From: Acinetobacter proteolyticus
Lineage (GTDB): Bacteria; Pseudomonadota; Gammaproteobacteria; Pseudomonadales; Moraxellaceae
DNA length: 61,447 nt
NCBI RefSeq assembly: GCF_000367945.1
Contig: NZ_KB849177.1
Coordinates: forward strand, 192,877 to 254,323
Reading direction: 5' to 3'
Both the position numbers and the translations under genes were made by a program. Below are positions 28,702 through 37,900 of the stretch, in pieces (within the stretch, counting starts at the first letter, position 1; the number at the start of each line of letters is the position of its first letter). The notes beneath the pieces are model-generated. The model made no database searches, was not told where the DNA came from, and worked only from the letters and a program-made list of their open reading frames with translations.

Positions 28702-28757
28702 TTTATGATACACAAATATTGTATTTTTATTAAAATGCGTTTTTATTATGCACGAAA
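28702..28757. promoter_or_regulatory. Putative Lrp-type binding region ahead of the decarboxylase
   Basis: AT-rich divergent promoter DNA with TTATGATACACAAATATTG (28702-28720) and TTATTATGCACGAAAT (28742-28757). The TTATG(C/A)..AC.AA pattern recurs upstream of the aldehyde dehydrogenase (26548-26575), which suggests a shared regulator. Confidence 0.4.
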
Positions 28758-28823
28758 TTTAACAGGTAGATGAAATATTATTTTTCTATGGAATAAAAAA
28801 TTGACTTGAAAGGATGTAGAGCA

Positions 28824-30545
28824 ATGTTCATAGAAATCGGTGATTTTTTAAATCTTCGTCTAAAACAAATGGGTATCCAACATCTGTTTGGTGTACCTGG
28901 TGATTTTAATCTTTCTTATCTCGAACAAGTTGAGGCAGATGCCCAACTCGAATTTATTGGTAATTGTAATGAATTAAATGCGGCGTATGCTGCTGACGGT
29001 TATGCACGCATCAACGGTTTTGCTGCTTTGACAACGACCTATGGGGTCGGTGATTTAAGTGCGATTAATGGCATTGCAGGTGCTTATGCTGAGAATGTAC
29101 CAGTGGTGCATATTTCAGGGATTCCGCCTTTACATGTGGTGCAGAAAGGAACTCTGGTTCATCACACTCTGGTAGATGGTAACTACGACAACATCATGAA
29201 CTGCATGAAAGAGTTCACTGTTGCACAGACCCGTCTAACCCCAGCCAATGCCGCCTCTGAAATTGACCGTGTGTTACGTCAATGTTTCCTTGAACGTCGA
29301 CCTGTACATATCCAGTTGGCATCGGATATTACTCACGTCAAAATTGAAGTGACAGATCGTTCACTCGATTTATCTTATCCAAGGGTTGAGCCTGAGCTGT
29401 TACAAAGCGCAGTCACCAAACTGTGTGAGGTGATTGCGCAAGCTAAGCGACCAGCGTTGCTGATTGATAATGAAGCCTCTGTTTTTGGGATTACCTCACT
29501 ACTGGATGATTTATCCAAAAAATGCTCGATTCCTTTTGCCAGTATGCTGACCGCTAAAAATATTATGGATGAGGGTTCACCGCGTTATGTGGGAACCTAT
29601 GTCGGTGGCGCAAGCCAAGCGCATGTGCGTCAGACCATTGAGCAGTCTGATTGCTTGATGGGCATCGGGGTGCGTTTTACTGATGTCGGAACTGGGGTGT
29701 TTACCCATCAAATTGCCACTAAAAATTACATTGAAATCAAACCTTATGGTTTGACGATTTTTGGACAGGATTTCCCCGGCATCGAAATTGGACAACTTCT
29801 GGTGGAGCTGAATAAGAAGGTTGCACCACGGAAGTTAAGCCAGCCGATGTTGGAGCAGCATGCACAACAGATACTCGAGGTGCCTGAGCAGCAAAAGCTG
29901 AGTCAGGATGTTTTGTGGCGTTATATTGCGGGCTTTCTTAAAGATGATGATGTGATTATCGGTGAAGTCGGGACTTCTAACTCAGCCTTGGCGGGGTTAA
30001 AGCTACCAGCAACAGCAAAATATATTGCTCAACCACTCTGGGGTTCGATTGGTTATACCTTGCCAGCATTACTCGGTAGTTTGTTGGCTGCACCTGAACG
30101 CCGTCAAATCCTATTTATTGGTGATGGTTCATTCCAGCTCACCGTACAGGAGCTTTCGACCATTATCCGTCATGGCCTGAAACCGATTATTTTCTTACTC
30201 AATAATGGTGGCTATACCATTGAACGTCTGATCATGGGTGAGAACGCTGCTTATAACGATGTTCAGGACTGGAAATATTGTGAGATTCCACATGTTTTTA
30301 ACGGTAGCCAAGACTATAAAAGCTGCGTGGTAGAAACCGCAGGGCAGTTAAAGCAGGTTTTGGAGAATATGCATCAGTTCGACGGAATGACCTTTATTGA
30401 ACTTAAACTCCCAGCCATGGATGCACCATCCAGTTTGAAAAAATTTGCGTCAGTGATTGCACGCTTTGATTATGGCGATCGAGGCTATGAAATCTTAAAA
30501 CAACGTTCCCAAGCATTACCCAGTAAAAAAGCAATTTCCTTCTGA
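28824..30545 (+). CDS. TPP-dependent 2-oxo-acid decarboxylase (indole-/phenylpyruvate decarboxylase-like)
   Basis: A 573-residue thiamine diphosphate enzyme of the pyruvate/indolepyruvate decarboxylase family. The catalytic glutamate is in NCNELNAAYAADGYAR, the paired histidines in GTLVHHTLVDGNYD, and the TPP-magnesium motif runs from GDGSFQLT to NNGGYTIE. It should release carbon dioxide from an aryl or branched 2-oxo acid to give an aldehyde for the neighbouring dehydrogenase. ATG 28824 is chosen over TTG 28806. An aromatic amino acid permease gene follows 135 bp downstream on the same strand. Indolepyruvate is a reasonable but unproven substrate. Confidence 0.9.
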   Translation: MFIEIGDFLNLRLKQMGIQHLFGVPGDFNLSYLEQVEADAQLEFIGNCNELNAAYAADGYARINGFAALTTTYGVGDLSAINGIAGAYAENVPVVHISGIPPLHVVQKGTLVHHTLVDGNYDNIMNCMKEFTVAQTRLTPANAASEIDRVLRQCFLERRPVHIQLASDITHVKIEVTDRSLDLSYPRVEPELLQSAVTKLCEVIAQAKRPALLIDNEASVFGITSLLDDLSKKCSIPFASMLTAKNIMDEGSPRYVGTYVGGASQAHVRQTIEQSDCLMGIGVRFTDVGTGVFTHQIATKNYIEIKPYGLTIFGQDFPGIEIGQLLVELNKKVAPRKLSQPMLEQHAQQILEVPEQQKLSQDVLWRYIAGFLKDDDVIIGEVGTSNSALAGLKLPATAKYIAQPLWGSIGYTLPALLGSLLAAPERRQILFIGDGSFQLTVQELSTIIRHGLKPIIFLLNNGGYTIERLIMGENAAYNDVQDWKYCEIPHVFNGSQDYKSCVVETAGQLKQVLENMHQFDGMTFIELKLPAMDAPSSLKKFASVIARFDYGDRGYEILKQRSQALPSKKAISF

Positions 30546-30680
30546 TCAGAAGGCAATTGGAAAATCTTCAAATTCATAAATTGATACGAGAGCGAATCAG
30601 ATTCGGAGCTTCATGCTGAGCTTCGAATCATACGCTGTATAAAAAGGTGTACAGGATGTGACACACACATTGGAGATAAC

Positions 30681-32066
30681 ATGATGGATGTAAACAATAA
30701 ACATGAGTTAAAACAAGGATTGTCCAATCGGCATATCCAGCTGATTGCACTAGGTGGTGCGATTGGGACAGGATTATTCTTGGGGCTGTCACAAACCATC
30801 AAACTGGCAGGACCCTCTATTTTATTAGGTTATGCGATTGCTGGTGTGATCGCTTTTTTAATTATGCGCCATTTAGGAGAAATGGTGGTTGAAGAACCCG
30901 TGAGTGGTTCATTTAGTTATTTTGCCAATAAATACTGGGGCCGCATGGCAGGCTTTATGTCGGGCTGGAATTATTGGGTACTGTATGTGTTGGTCAGTAT
31001 GGCTGAACTAAGTGCCATCGGGACCTTTATTCAATTTTGGTGGCCAGACGTGCCCACATGGCTGACTGCCTTGGTGTTCTTTGTACTGATTAATGCTATT
31101 AATCTGGTCAATGTCCGATTCTTTGGTGAGTCCGAATTTCTGTTCTCCTGCATTAAGATTGTTGCGATTTTAAGTATGATCGGTTTTGGTGCTTATTTAT
31201 TGCTTTCTGGTTCTGCGGGTCCACAAGCGGGTATTGCCAATTTATGGCAACACGGGGGCTTCTTTCCACATGGCACGCACGGCTTTATTATGGCGCTTGC
31301 TGTGATTATGTTTGCCTTTGGTGGGCTTGAACTGATCGGGATTGCCGCGGCAGAAACCAAAAATCCTGAAACCACCATTCCTAAGGCGGTGAATCAGATT
31401 GTGTACCGTATTTTGATTTTCTATATCGGTGCAATCGGAATTTTACTCTGTCTTTATCCGTGGAATATGGTGGCGGAAGGGGGCAGCCCTTTTGTATTGA
31501 TCTTCCAGTCTTTGAATAGTAATGGGGTTGCCAATGTCCTCAATTTTGTGGTGTTGATTGCAGCGGTTTCTGTTTATAACAGTTGTATTTATTGTAATAG
31601 TCGTATGTTGCATGGCTTGGCCGAACAGGGTAATGCACCTGCGATATTGAAAAAAGTGAATGCGCGAGGAATTCCAGTACCTGCGGCGATTGTCTCTGCT
31701 TCGGTCACGGCGGTCTGTGTGTTGGTCAACTATTTAATTCCGGGTGAAGCCTTTCAGTTATTCATGATGCTGGTGGTTGCGGCACTGGTGATTAACTGGT
31801 TAATGATTTCCGTCACCCATTTGAAATTTAATAAAGCAATGCGCCTGAAACAACATCAGACTAAATTTAAAAGCATCTGGAGCCCATGGAGTAATTATCT
31901 CACCATCAGCTTTGTCTGCTTTATTTTGATTATTATGGCGATGACCCCAGATATGCGTCTGGCTGTTATTCTCGGACCGATCTGGCTGGCGATTTTAGCG
32001 GCGATGTATGTCTTTAAGTACCGAAAAAAAATATTGGTTCTGCCCGAAGCACAGTCCAATCTTTAA
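30681..32066 (+). CDS. aroP: Aromatic amino acid permease (AroP-like)
   Basis: A 461-residue inner-membrane APC-family transporter with 12 predicted membrane segments. The start GLSNRHIQLIALGGAIGTGLFLG, EMVVEEPVSGSFSYFANKYWG, LVNVRFFGESEF, MFAFGGLELIGIAAAETKNPE, TIPKAVNQIVYRIL and the VYNSCIYCNSRMLHGLAEQGNAP segment match E. coli AroP closely, pointing to tryptophan, phenylalanine and tyrosine uptake. A GGAG ribosome binding site precedes ATG 30681. Together with the decarboxylase and aldehyde dehydrogenase it fits uptake and breakdown of aromatic amino acids. Confidence 0.9.
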   Translation: MMDVNNKHELKQGLSNRHIQLIALGGAIGTGLFLGLSQTIKLAGPSILLGYAIAGVIAFLIMRHLGEMVVEEPVSGSFSYFANKYWGRMAGFMSGWNYWVLYVLVSMAELSAIGTFIQFWWPDVPTWLTALVFFVLINAINLVNVRFFGESEFLFSCIKIVAILSMIGFGAYLLLSGSAGPQAGIANLWQHGGFFPHGTHGFIMALAVIMFAFGGLELIGIAAAETKNPETTIPKAVNQIVYRILIFYIGAIGILLCLYPWNMVAEGGSPFVLIFQSLNSNGVANVLNFVVLIAAVSVYNSCIYCNSRMLHGLAEQGNAPAILKKVNARGIPVPAAIVSASVTAVCVLVNYLIPGEAFQLFMMLVVAALVINWLMISVTHLKFNKAMRLKQHQTKFKSIWSPWSNYLTISFVCFILIIMAMTPDMRLAVILGPIWLAILAAMYVFKYRKKILVLPEAQSNL

Positions 32067-32071
32067 ATCAG

Positions 32072-32098
32072 AAAAGGCACAGCAATGTGCCTTTTTTT
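32072..32098 (+). terminator. Terminator after aroP
   Basis: Arms AAAAGGCACA and TGTGCCTTTT around GCAA plus a T run. Confidence 0.9.
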
Positions 32099-32120
32099 AT
32101 TGCATCGATGTTGTATTGAT

Positions 32121-32570
32121 CTAGAAGGGTGGAAACTTGTCCTGAACCAGATTGAGTTGGATTCCATGTTCTAAATAGGCTTTCAAACTATCTACGACGG
32201 TGGTGAAGCCACCCGTATTATCAATAATAAAGGCAATTAGCTCATCGCCTTGTAAGGGGATATTATAATTTTGAATTCTGAGATAGGTTTGATTGTCATT
32301 AATCGCTTCAAAGATGAAATCAACCGTACTGCTCGGTTCGCCCCACTGAATCTGAATCAATTCATTGGTAATGATTTTTGCGACCGTTACGTTTGTCGAA
32401 ACTTGGTATTTTTCCCAAGTCCATTCAACCGTTTTTCCTTGTTTAAGTGGCGCTGTTGCTGAACTAAACCAAAATTTTGAGGTAATTTCTGGATCAATAA
32501 ATGCTTCAAAAACGCTGTGGACCGGTTTACGAATCAGCATTTGTGTTTCAATGATGACAGGATTTAGCAT
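32121..32570 (-). CDS. SRPBCC/AHSA1-family protein
   Basis: A 149-residue single-domain protein with the START-like fold used by Aha1-type ligand-binding proteins. The signature is IRKPVHSVFEAFIDPEITSKFWFSSATAPLKQGKTVEWTWEKY, followed by strands IQIQWGEPSSTVDFIFEAI and a C-terminal long helix. Function and ligand are unknown. ATG 32570 is preferred over the longer frame start at 32633 because relatives begin close to the first strand. It is convergent with aroP and lies opposite the pst promoter region. Confidence 0.8.
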   Translation of the reverse strand: MLNPVIIETQMLIRKPVHSVFEAFIDPEITSKFWFSSATAPLKQGKTVEWTWEKYQVSTNVTVAKIITNELIQIQWGEPSSTVDFIFEAINDNQTYLRIQNYNIPLQGDELIAFIIDNTGGFTTVVDSLKAYLEHGIQLNLVQDKFPPF

Positions 32571-32926
32571 TGTATCTGTTCTTTTTGATAGGGAATTGTC
32601 ATAAAACATATATAAACTGGTTGCTCTGCCCAAGATGCTTTTTGTTAAGCTGAATGAGCGAGTGTTCTTTTAAATTTCATAAAATTCAATATTTAAATGT
32701 TATTTTCTGAGTGTAATAGAGTTCCGAGCTGCAAAAAATAAAGCAGAAAATATGACTTTATGACCAATAATTTTCTAAAAATTGAGCTTAAGAAATGGCT
32801 ATCACAAAAGCGTCATAAAGTTGTCACTTAATTGTCATATTATCTGCTCAAAATGCAGTTAACCAAAGTACAACACTTAACTTAAAAAGAGTTGTAAACC
32901 AAATTGCATAAATGAGAGAAAACAGA
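32571..32926. other. Intergenic region upstream of pstS
   Basis: About 356 bp between divergent genes. The right half holds the Pho box described separately. The left part (32571-32790) is AT-rich with no recognisable gene or RNA. Confidence 0.6.
32800..32843 (+). promoter_or_regulatory. PhoB box with four 11-bp repeats
   Basis: Four half-sites start 11 bp apart: TATCACAAAAG (32800), CGTCATAAAGT (32811), TGTCACTTAAT (32822) and TGTCATATTAT (32833). This is the periodicity of Pho boxes (consensus CTGTCATAAATCTGTCAC-like). TATTAT at the right end can be the -10 element. Two tandem PhoB dimers could bind, as expected for a strongly phosphate-regulated pstS. Confidence 0.9.
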
Positions 32927-33958
32927 ATGCGCTTAAATCCACGTCACATCGCAATTGCATTAGCTGTATCTGGGGCAACTGTAGCAACGACTGCAAATGC
33001 AGCTCGTGATACGATTCAAATTGCTGGTTCATCTACTGTATTACCATTTGCAAGTATTGTTGCTGAAGAGTTTGGCAACACATTCCCACAGTTCAAAGCA
33101 CCGGTTGTTGGTTCAGGTGGTACGGGCGGTGGTTTGAAGCAATTCTGTCAAGGTGTAGGGGATAACACCATCGACATCGCAAATGCTTCTCGTCAAATTA
33201 AAGACACAGAACTTGATGCATGTAAAAAATCTGGCGTAAACCAAGTACAAGAAATTAAAGTCGGTTATGACGGTATCGTATTTGCATCAAACGTTAAAAA
33301 AGCAGCGTATAAATTAAAGCCAGTACATGTATTTACTGCATTATCTGCACAGCTTCCTTCAAATGGTAAATTAGTTCCAAACCCATATACAACTTGGAAC
33401 CAAATCGATAAATCATTACCAAATGAGCCGATCACTTTAGTTATTCCTGCCTCTAACCACGGTACGCGTGAAGTTTTCCAAGAGAAAATGGTTGATGCGG
33501 GTTGTGAAGCATTTGATTACTACAAAGCTTTAAGCAAAGATGATCAAAAGAAAGCATGTTCAACTTTCCGTAAAGATGGTCGTGTGATTGAAATTGCGGG
33601 TGACTATACTGAAACTTTAGCGCGCTTGAAAACATCTCCAAATGCAGTCGGTGTATTTGGTTTAGGTTTCTATGATTCAAACCGCGATAAATTACGTGTA
33701 GCAACTGTAAACGGTGTGACTCCATCAGAAAAAACAGTATTGGATGGTAGCTACCTTGTTTCACGTCCATTGTTCTTCTACGTGAAAGGCGAGCACTTGA
33801 AATCAATCAAAGGCTTACCACAATACACAGAATTTTTCTTAAACAAGAAAATTTCTGGTAAAGGTTCTAAATTAGAAAAAGCGGGCTTGATTCCTTTAAG
33901 CGACAAAGAACGCGCAAAAATCCTAGCTGATTTCAAAGCAGGTAAATCAGTTAAGTAA
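32927..33958 (+). CDS. pstS: Phosphate-binding protein PstS
   Basis: The periplasmic phosphate receptor of the Pst transporter. MRLNPRHIAIALAVSGATVATTANA is the signal peptide. The mature part shows IQIAGSSTVLPFASIVAEEF, GSGGTGGGLKQFCQG and IANASRQIKDTELDAC, phosphate-contact segments of the family, and a later SNHGTREVF loop. ATG 32927 has a GAGAG ribosome binding site; the upstream ATG 32912 would spoil the signal peptide start. The 343-residue length suits the PstS group common in Acinetobacter. It heads the pst operon behind a Pho box. A stem-loop follows it. Confidence 0.96.
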   Translation: MRLNPRHIAIALAVSGATVATTANAARDTIQIAGSSTVLPFASIVAEEFGNTFPQFKAPVVGSGGTGGGLKQFCQGVGDNTIDIANASRQIKDTELDACKKSGVNQVQEIKVGYDGIVFASNVKKAAYKLKPVHVFTALSAQLPSNGKLVPNPYTTWNQIDKSLPNEPITLVIPASNHGTREVFQEKMVDAGCEAFDYYKALSKDDQKKACSTFRKDGRVIEIAGDYTETLARLKTSPNAVGVFGLGFYDSNRDKLRVATVNGVTPSEKTVLDGSYLVSRPLFFYVKGEHLKSIKGLPQYTEFFLNKKISGKGSKLEKAGLIPLSDKERAKILADFKAGKSVK

Positions 33959-33972
33959 TATTGTTAAAAGGG

Positions 33973-34007
33973 AGGCTGGTGAGACGTTGGATCATCAGCC
34001 TTTTTGT
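33973..34007 (+). terminator. Intercistronic stem-loop between pstS and pstC
   Basis: Arms AGGCTGGTGA and TCATCAGCCT (one G-U pair) followed by TTTTTGT. As pstC lies 50 bp further on the same strand, this probably acts as a partial terminator or stabilising hairpin that leaves more pstS than pstCAB mRNA. Confidence 0.8.
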
Positions 34008-34057
34008 CTAGCTAAGTTTTTTCAAATCATGAAAATTGAGAAAACAGTGGAGATTAC

Positions 34058-35437
34058 ATGAATCTGCTACTTATCGGTGTGTTATTAGCCCTTGTGGCAA
34101 TTGCATATCAAATCGGGCTGAGTAAAAGCCGTAACCTAGCAGGTAAGGGAAATAACTCAGCAACACTACATTCTCGTCCAGGATATTATGGGGCGTTGGT
34201 TGCTTTGTGGTGTGGTATTCCTGCTTTTTTAATTTTGATTATTTGGAATTTGGTTGAACCAAGTATTTTACAACATATTATTTTCAATAATATTCCTGCA
34301 TCTGTAAGCTCGACCTTAGATGCAGCAGGCCGTGATGTTTTAACCAGTCGAGTGCAAGCCATTGCGTCTGGTTTCGGGGTAACAGATCAGCCAGCAGCAT
34401 ATGAAGTTGCAGCAGCACAACAACTTGCTAAATTCCAGACCATTGGTTCATTTGCAAAACTTGCAGTGGTGATTAGTGCTGGACTGGCGGGTTTAGTTTG
34501 GGCAAAACGTCATGTGAGCCAACAGTTCCGTGCACGTAACCAAGTCGAAAAAACCATTAATGTTGCTTTGATCTTATGTTCTGGTGTCGCAATTTTGACA
34601 ACAATCGGTATTGTTTTATCGATGTTAAGAGAAGCATTACACTTTTTTCATTTTGTGAGTCCAGTTGATTTCTTTTTTGGTACCGAATGGAATCCAGGTT
34701 TTAGCACCTCAGGAAATGCAGAAGGTAGTTACGGTATCTTACCGCTGATTTGGGGAACCTTAATGGTGAGTGGTATCGCATTATTAGTTGCGGTGCCGAT
34801 TGGCTTGTTGGTTGCGATTTATCTGGCTGAATATGCATCGCCAAGATTGCGTTCTTGGGCAAAACCAGCGATTGAAGTTTTGGCGGGAATTCCAACCATC
34901 GTTTATGGCGTATTTGCCTTAATGGTGATTGGTCCATTCTTCAAAATGGTGGGTGAAAGTGTTGGTATCAATATTAATGCGACCAGTGCACTCACCGCAG
35001 GTTTTGTGATGGGGATTATGATTATCCCATTCGTTTCTTCATTGTCTGATGACATCATTACTCAGGTGCCTCGCGCATTACGCGATGGTTCTTTGGGCCT
35101 AGGTGCAACCAAATCAGAAACCATTCGTCAAGTGGTATTGCCTGCTGCCTTACCAGGGATTACAGGTGCATTTTTGCTTGCCGTATCCCGTGCAGTGGGT
35201 GAGACCATGATTGTGGTGCTTGCAGCAGGGAACAGTCCATTGTTGCATGCAAATCCATTTGAAGCAGTTTCAACAGTAACCGTCACGATTGTGAAGCAAT
35301 TAACGGGGGATACTGACTTTGCCAGCCCGCAAGCACTGGTGGCATTTGCCCTTGGTTTAACGCTGTTTGTGATTACTTTGGGTCTAAACATTATTGCACT
35401 GTACATCGTGCGTAAATATCGTGAGCAATACGAATGA
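34058..35437 (+). CDS. pstC: Phosphate ABC transporter permease PstC
   Basis: An inner-membrane permease of the Pst system. At 459 residues it is much longer than the 319-residue E. coli protein: two N-terminal membrane segments and a periplasmic stretch (residues about 75-135) precede the usual core. The core shows FGTEWNPGF, YGILPLIWGTLMVSGIALLVAVPIGLLVAIYLAEYA and the EAA-like loop DGSLGLGATKSETIRQVVLPAALPGITGA that contacts PstB. A GGAG ribosome binding site precedes ATG 34058. It overlaps pstA by four bases (ATGA), a sign of translational coupling. Confidence 0.95.
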   Translation: MNLLLIGVLLALVAIAYQIGLSKSRNLAGKGNNSATLHSRPGYYGALVALWCGIPAFLILIIWNLVEPSILQHIIFNNIPASVSSTLDAAGRDVLTSRVQAIASGFGVTDQPAAYEVAAAQQLAKFQTIGSFAKLAVVISAGLAGLVWAKRHVSQQFRARNQVEKTINVALILCSGVAILTTIGIVLSMLREALHFFHFVSPVDFFFGTEWNPGFSTSGNAEGSYGILPLIWGTLMVSGIALLVAVPIGLLVAIYLAEYASPRLRSWAKPAIEVLAGIPTIVYGVFALMVIGPFFKMVGESVGININATSALTAGFVMGIMIIPFVSSLSDDIITQVPRALRDGSLGLGATKSETIRQVVLPAALPGITGAFLLAVSRAVGETMIVVLAAGNSPLLHANPFEAVSTVTVTIVKQLTGDTDFASPQALVAFALGLTLFVITLGLNIIALYIVRKYREQYE

Positions 35438-36828
35438 GTTCATCAAATACATCTCCTCTGGATCCGAACCTATTGGATCCTCAAGTAGCTGCTGAACAAC
35501 GTGAGCAGCGTAAAAGAAAGATCCAAAGTTCTTTGGCTAAGCGTCATCGTAAAGAAAAAACCTTTCGCTTTGCAGGTATCTCGGCGGTTGTGATCGCGCT
35601 GGCATTTGTTGCCTTACTATTTGGTAGTATCTTGGCGAAAGGTCTGCCTGCTTTTTGGCAAAGCAGTATTACAGTTCCTGTTTATTTTGATCCTGCGATC
35701 ATTAATGTTGGGGCGAAGCCAAAACAAACAGCAGGTGAAACTCCAGCTCACTTTGAAGAGCGCATGGTCGCTTGGCAAACTGAAATGGGGATGGTGGATT
35801 GGGATGCCTTGATCGTAAATGGCATTGTCGCTAAAAATAAAGCATTAGAGTCTCAACGTGATTATCTCAGCAGTTTATACACCAGTTCTGAAGCATACCG
35901 TTTGCGTGATATGGTGCTTAAAAACCCCGCACTGATTGGAAGCAAGGAAGAGATTAAATTCTTAGCCGACGCCAATATAGATGTCTGGTTAGCAGGTAAT
36001 ATTGATCGTAGTTTGCCAGATGATCAGCAACAACTCGAACCAGAAGTACGTCAACTTGCAGATCAGTTAAAAGCGGAAGGAATTATTAAAAGTACCTTCA
36101 ACACCAACTTGTTCTTTAGCCCAGATTCTCGTAGTTCACCTGCAACCAGTGGTTTAGCCGGCGCATTCATGGGGTCATTATTCATGATGATGATCGTGAT
36201 TGTGATTTCGATTCCAATTGGTGTTGCGAGTGCAATTTATCTTGAAGAGTTCGCACCAAAGAACATGATGACGGATATTATTGAAGTCAACATCAACAAC
36301 TTGGCTGCTGTTCCTTCGATTGTGTTTGGTTTATTAGGTGCTGCAATCTTTATTGGCTGGATGCAATTGCCATTATCAGCACCTTTGGTCGGTGGTTTGG
36401 TTCTGAGCTTAATGACCTTGCCTACAGTGATTATCACGACTCGTGCATCGCTAAAAGCAGTTCCACCTTCGATCCGCCAAGCCGCTTTGGGTTTAGGTGC
36501 GTCGAAAGTACAAACCATTTTTCATCATGTATTACCGTTGGCGTTACCGGGCATTATGACAGGTGCGATCATTGGGGTTGCACATGCATTAGGTGAAACT
36601 GCACCATTGCTTCTAATCGGGATGAGCGCTTTCGTTGCAAGCGTGCCGACAACACCACTCGATCAAGCGACAGCATTGCCAGTACAAGTTTATTTATGGC
36701 AAGGTAATGAATTACGTAATTTCTTCGAAGGACGTACTGCAGCAGCGATTATTGTGTTACTAGCGTTAATGATTGGTTTGAATAGCCTTGCCATTTGGCT
36801 CCGTAAGAAATTTGAAGTGCGTTGGTAA
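35434..36828 (+). CDS. pstA: Phosphate ABC transporter permease PstA
   Basis: The second permease of the Pst transporter. It is 464 residues against 296 in E. coli, because a long soluble insert (about residues 80-225, presumably periplasmic) sits between the first membrane segment and the permease core. The core has [46 protein letters not shown] and the EAA loop [38 protein letters not shown]. It starts in an ATGA overlap with pstC and is followed by pstB after 14 bp. Confidence 0.95.
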   Translation: MSSSNTSPLDPNLLDPQVAAEQREQRKRKIQSSLAKRHRKEKTFRFAGISAVVIALAFVALLFGSILAKGLPAFWQSSITVPVYFDPAIINVGAKPKQTAGETPAHFEERMVAWQTEMGMVDWDALIVNGIVAKNKALESQRDYLSSLYTSSEAYRLRDMVLKNPALIGSKEEIKFLADANIDVWLAGNIDRSLPDDQQQLEPEVRQLADQLKAEGIIKSTFNTNLFFSPDSRSSPATSGLAGAFMGSLFMMMIVIVISIPIGVASAIYLEEFAPKNMMTDIIEVNINNLAAVPSIVFGLLGAAIFIGWMQLPLSAPLVGGLVLSLMTLPTVIITTRASLKAVPPSIRQAALGLGASKVQTIFHHVLPLALPGIMTGAIIGVAHALGETAPLLLIGMSAFVASVPTTPLDQATALPVQVYLWQGNELRNFFEGRTAAAIIVLLALMIGLNSLAIWLRKKFEVRW

Positions 36829-36842
36829 TTGAGGAGAGTACA

Positions 36843-37757
36843 ATGAATACGATTGATATTATGAACGCCGTAGAAAAGGATAAATCAGTGAATCCACAGC
36901 AAAAAGAATTTACGTCATCTGAAGCGCAAGTTCAGCAATCAAATACTGCATTTGTCTCTCAGTTTGAAACGGCTTCTTCAAATAAAAAGCCAAAAACCAG
37001 TGAAGTAAAAATCAGTACTAAAGATGTTCATGTTTACTATGGTGAAACTGAGGCAATCAAAGGAATTGATCTTGATGTTTACCAAAATGAAGTGATTGCA
37101 TTCATTGGCCCATCAGGTTGTGGTAAATCGACATTCTTGCGGACCTTAAATCGTATGAATGACACCATTGATAGCTGCCGGGTGACGGGTAAGGTAACTT
37201 TAGATAATCAAGATATCTATGATCCAAACCTTGATGTAGTGTTATTGCGTGCGCAAGTCGGGATGGTGTTCCAAAAACCAAACCCATTCCCGAAATCAAT
37301 TTTTGACAATGTTGCTTATGGTCCGAAATTGCATGGTTTGGCGCGTGACAAATATGACCTAGAAGAAATCGTGGAAAACAGCTTGCGTAAAGCAGGTTTA
37401 TGGGACGAGGTCAAAGATCGTTTGAGTCAACCAGGTACGGGCTTGTCTGGTGGTCAGCAACAACGTTTATGTATTGCACGTACTATTGCCGTGAGTCCAG
37501 AAGTAATCTTGATGGATGAACCGTGTTCGGCACTCGATCCAATTGCGACCGCAAAAATTGAAGAATTAATCTCAGAATTGTCTGAACAATTCACCATTGC
37601 AATCGTCACCCACTCAATGCAGCAAGCGGCGCGTGTCTCTGACCGTACAGCTTATTTCCATTTGGGTGACTTGATTGAAGTGAACTCGACTGAAAAAGTG
37701 TTTACCCAACCAGACCATCAGTTGACTGAAGCGTATATTACAGGTCGTTTTGGTTAA
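36843..37757 (+). CDS. pstB: Phosphate ABC transporter ATP-binding protein PstB
   Basis: The cytoplasmic ATPase of the Pst transporter. Walker [10 protein letters not shown], signature [16 protein letters not shown], Walker [14 protein letters not shown] and the switch histidine in [20 protein letters not shown] are intact. [19 protein letters not shown] and [19 protein letters not shown] segments are PstB-specific. At 304 residues it carries an extra polar N-terminus of about 50 residues compared with E. coli PstB (257). ATG 36843 follows a GAGGAGAG ribosome binding site and is preferred over TTG 36822. A terminator follows; phoU is not adjacent. Confidence 0.96.
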   Translation: MNTIDIMNAVEKDKSVNPQQKEFTSSEAQVQQSNTAFVSQFETASSNKKPKTSEVKISTKDVHVYYGETEAIKGIDLDVYQNEVIAFIGPSGCGKSTFLRTLNRMNDTIDSCRVTGKVTLDNQDIYDPNLDVVLLRAQVGMVFQKPNPFPKSIFDNVAYGPKLHGLARDKYDLEEIVENSLRKAGLWDEVKDRLSQPGTGLSGGQQQRLCIARTIAVSPEVILMDEPCSALDPIATAKIEELISELSEQFTIAIVTHSMQQAARVSDRTAYFHLGDLIEVNSTEKVFTQPDHQLTEAYITGRFG

Positions 37758-37770
37758 TTTCTCGATCTAA

Positions 37771-37796
37771 TAAAAGAGCCTAAGGGCTCTTTTTAT
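37771..37796 (+). terminator. Terminator after pstB
   Basis: Arms AAAAGAGCC and GGCTCTTTT with T run, 14 bp after the pstB stop. Confidence 0.88.
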
Positions 37797-37900
37797 TTAT
37801 ATAAATGAAAATGAATCTATTTTGCAAAATCGCTATTGAATTTTTATTGAGCAGACCACATCTTAGATGAATAACGCCGAACTTATAGAGCATACACTTC

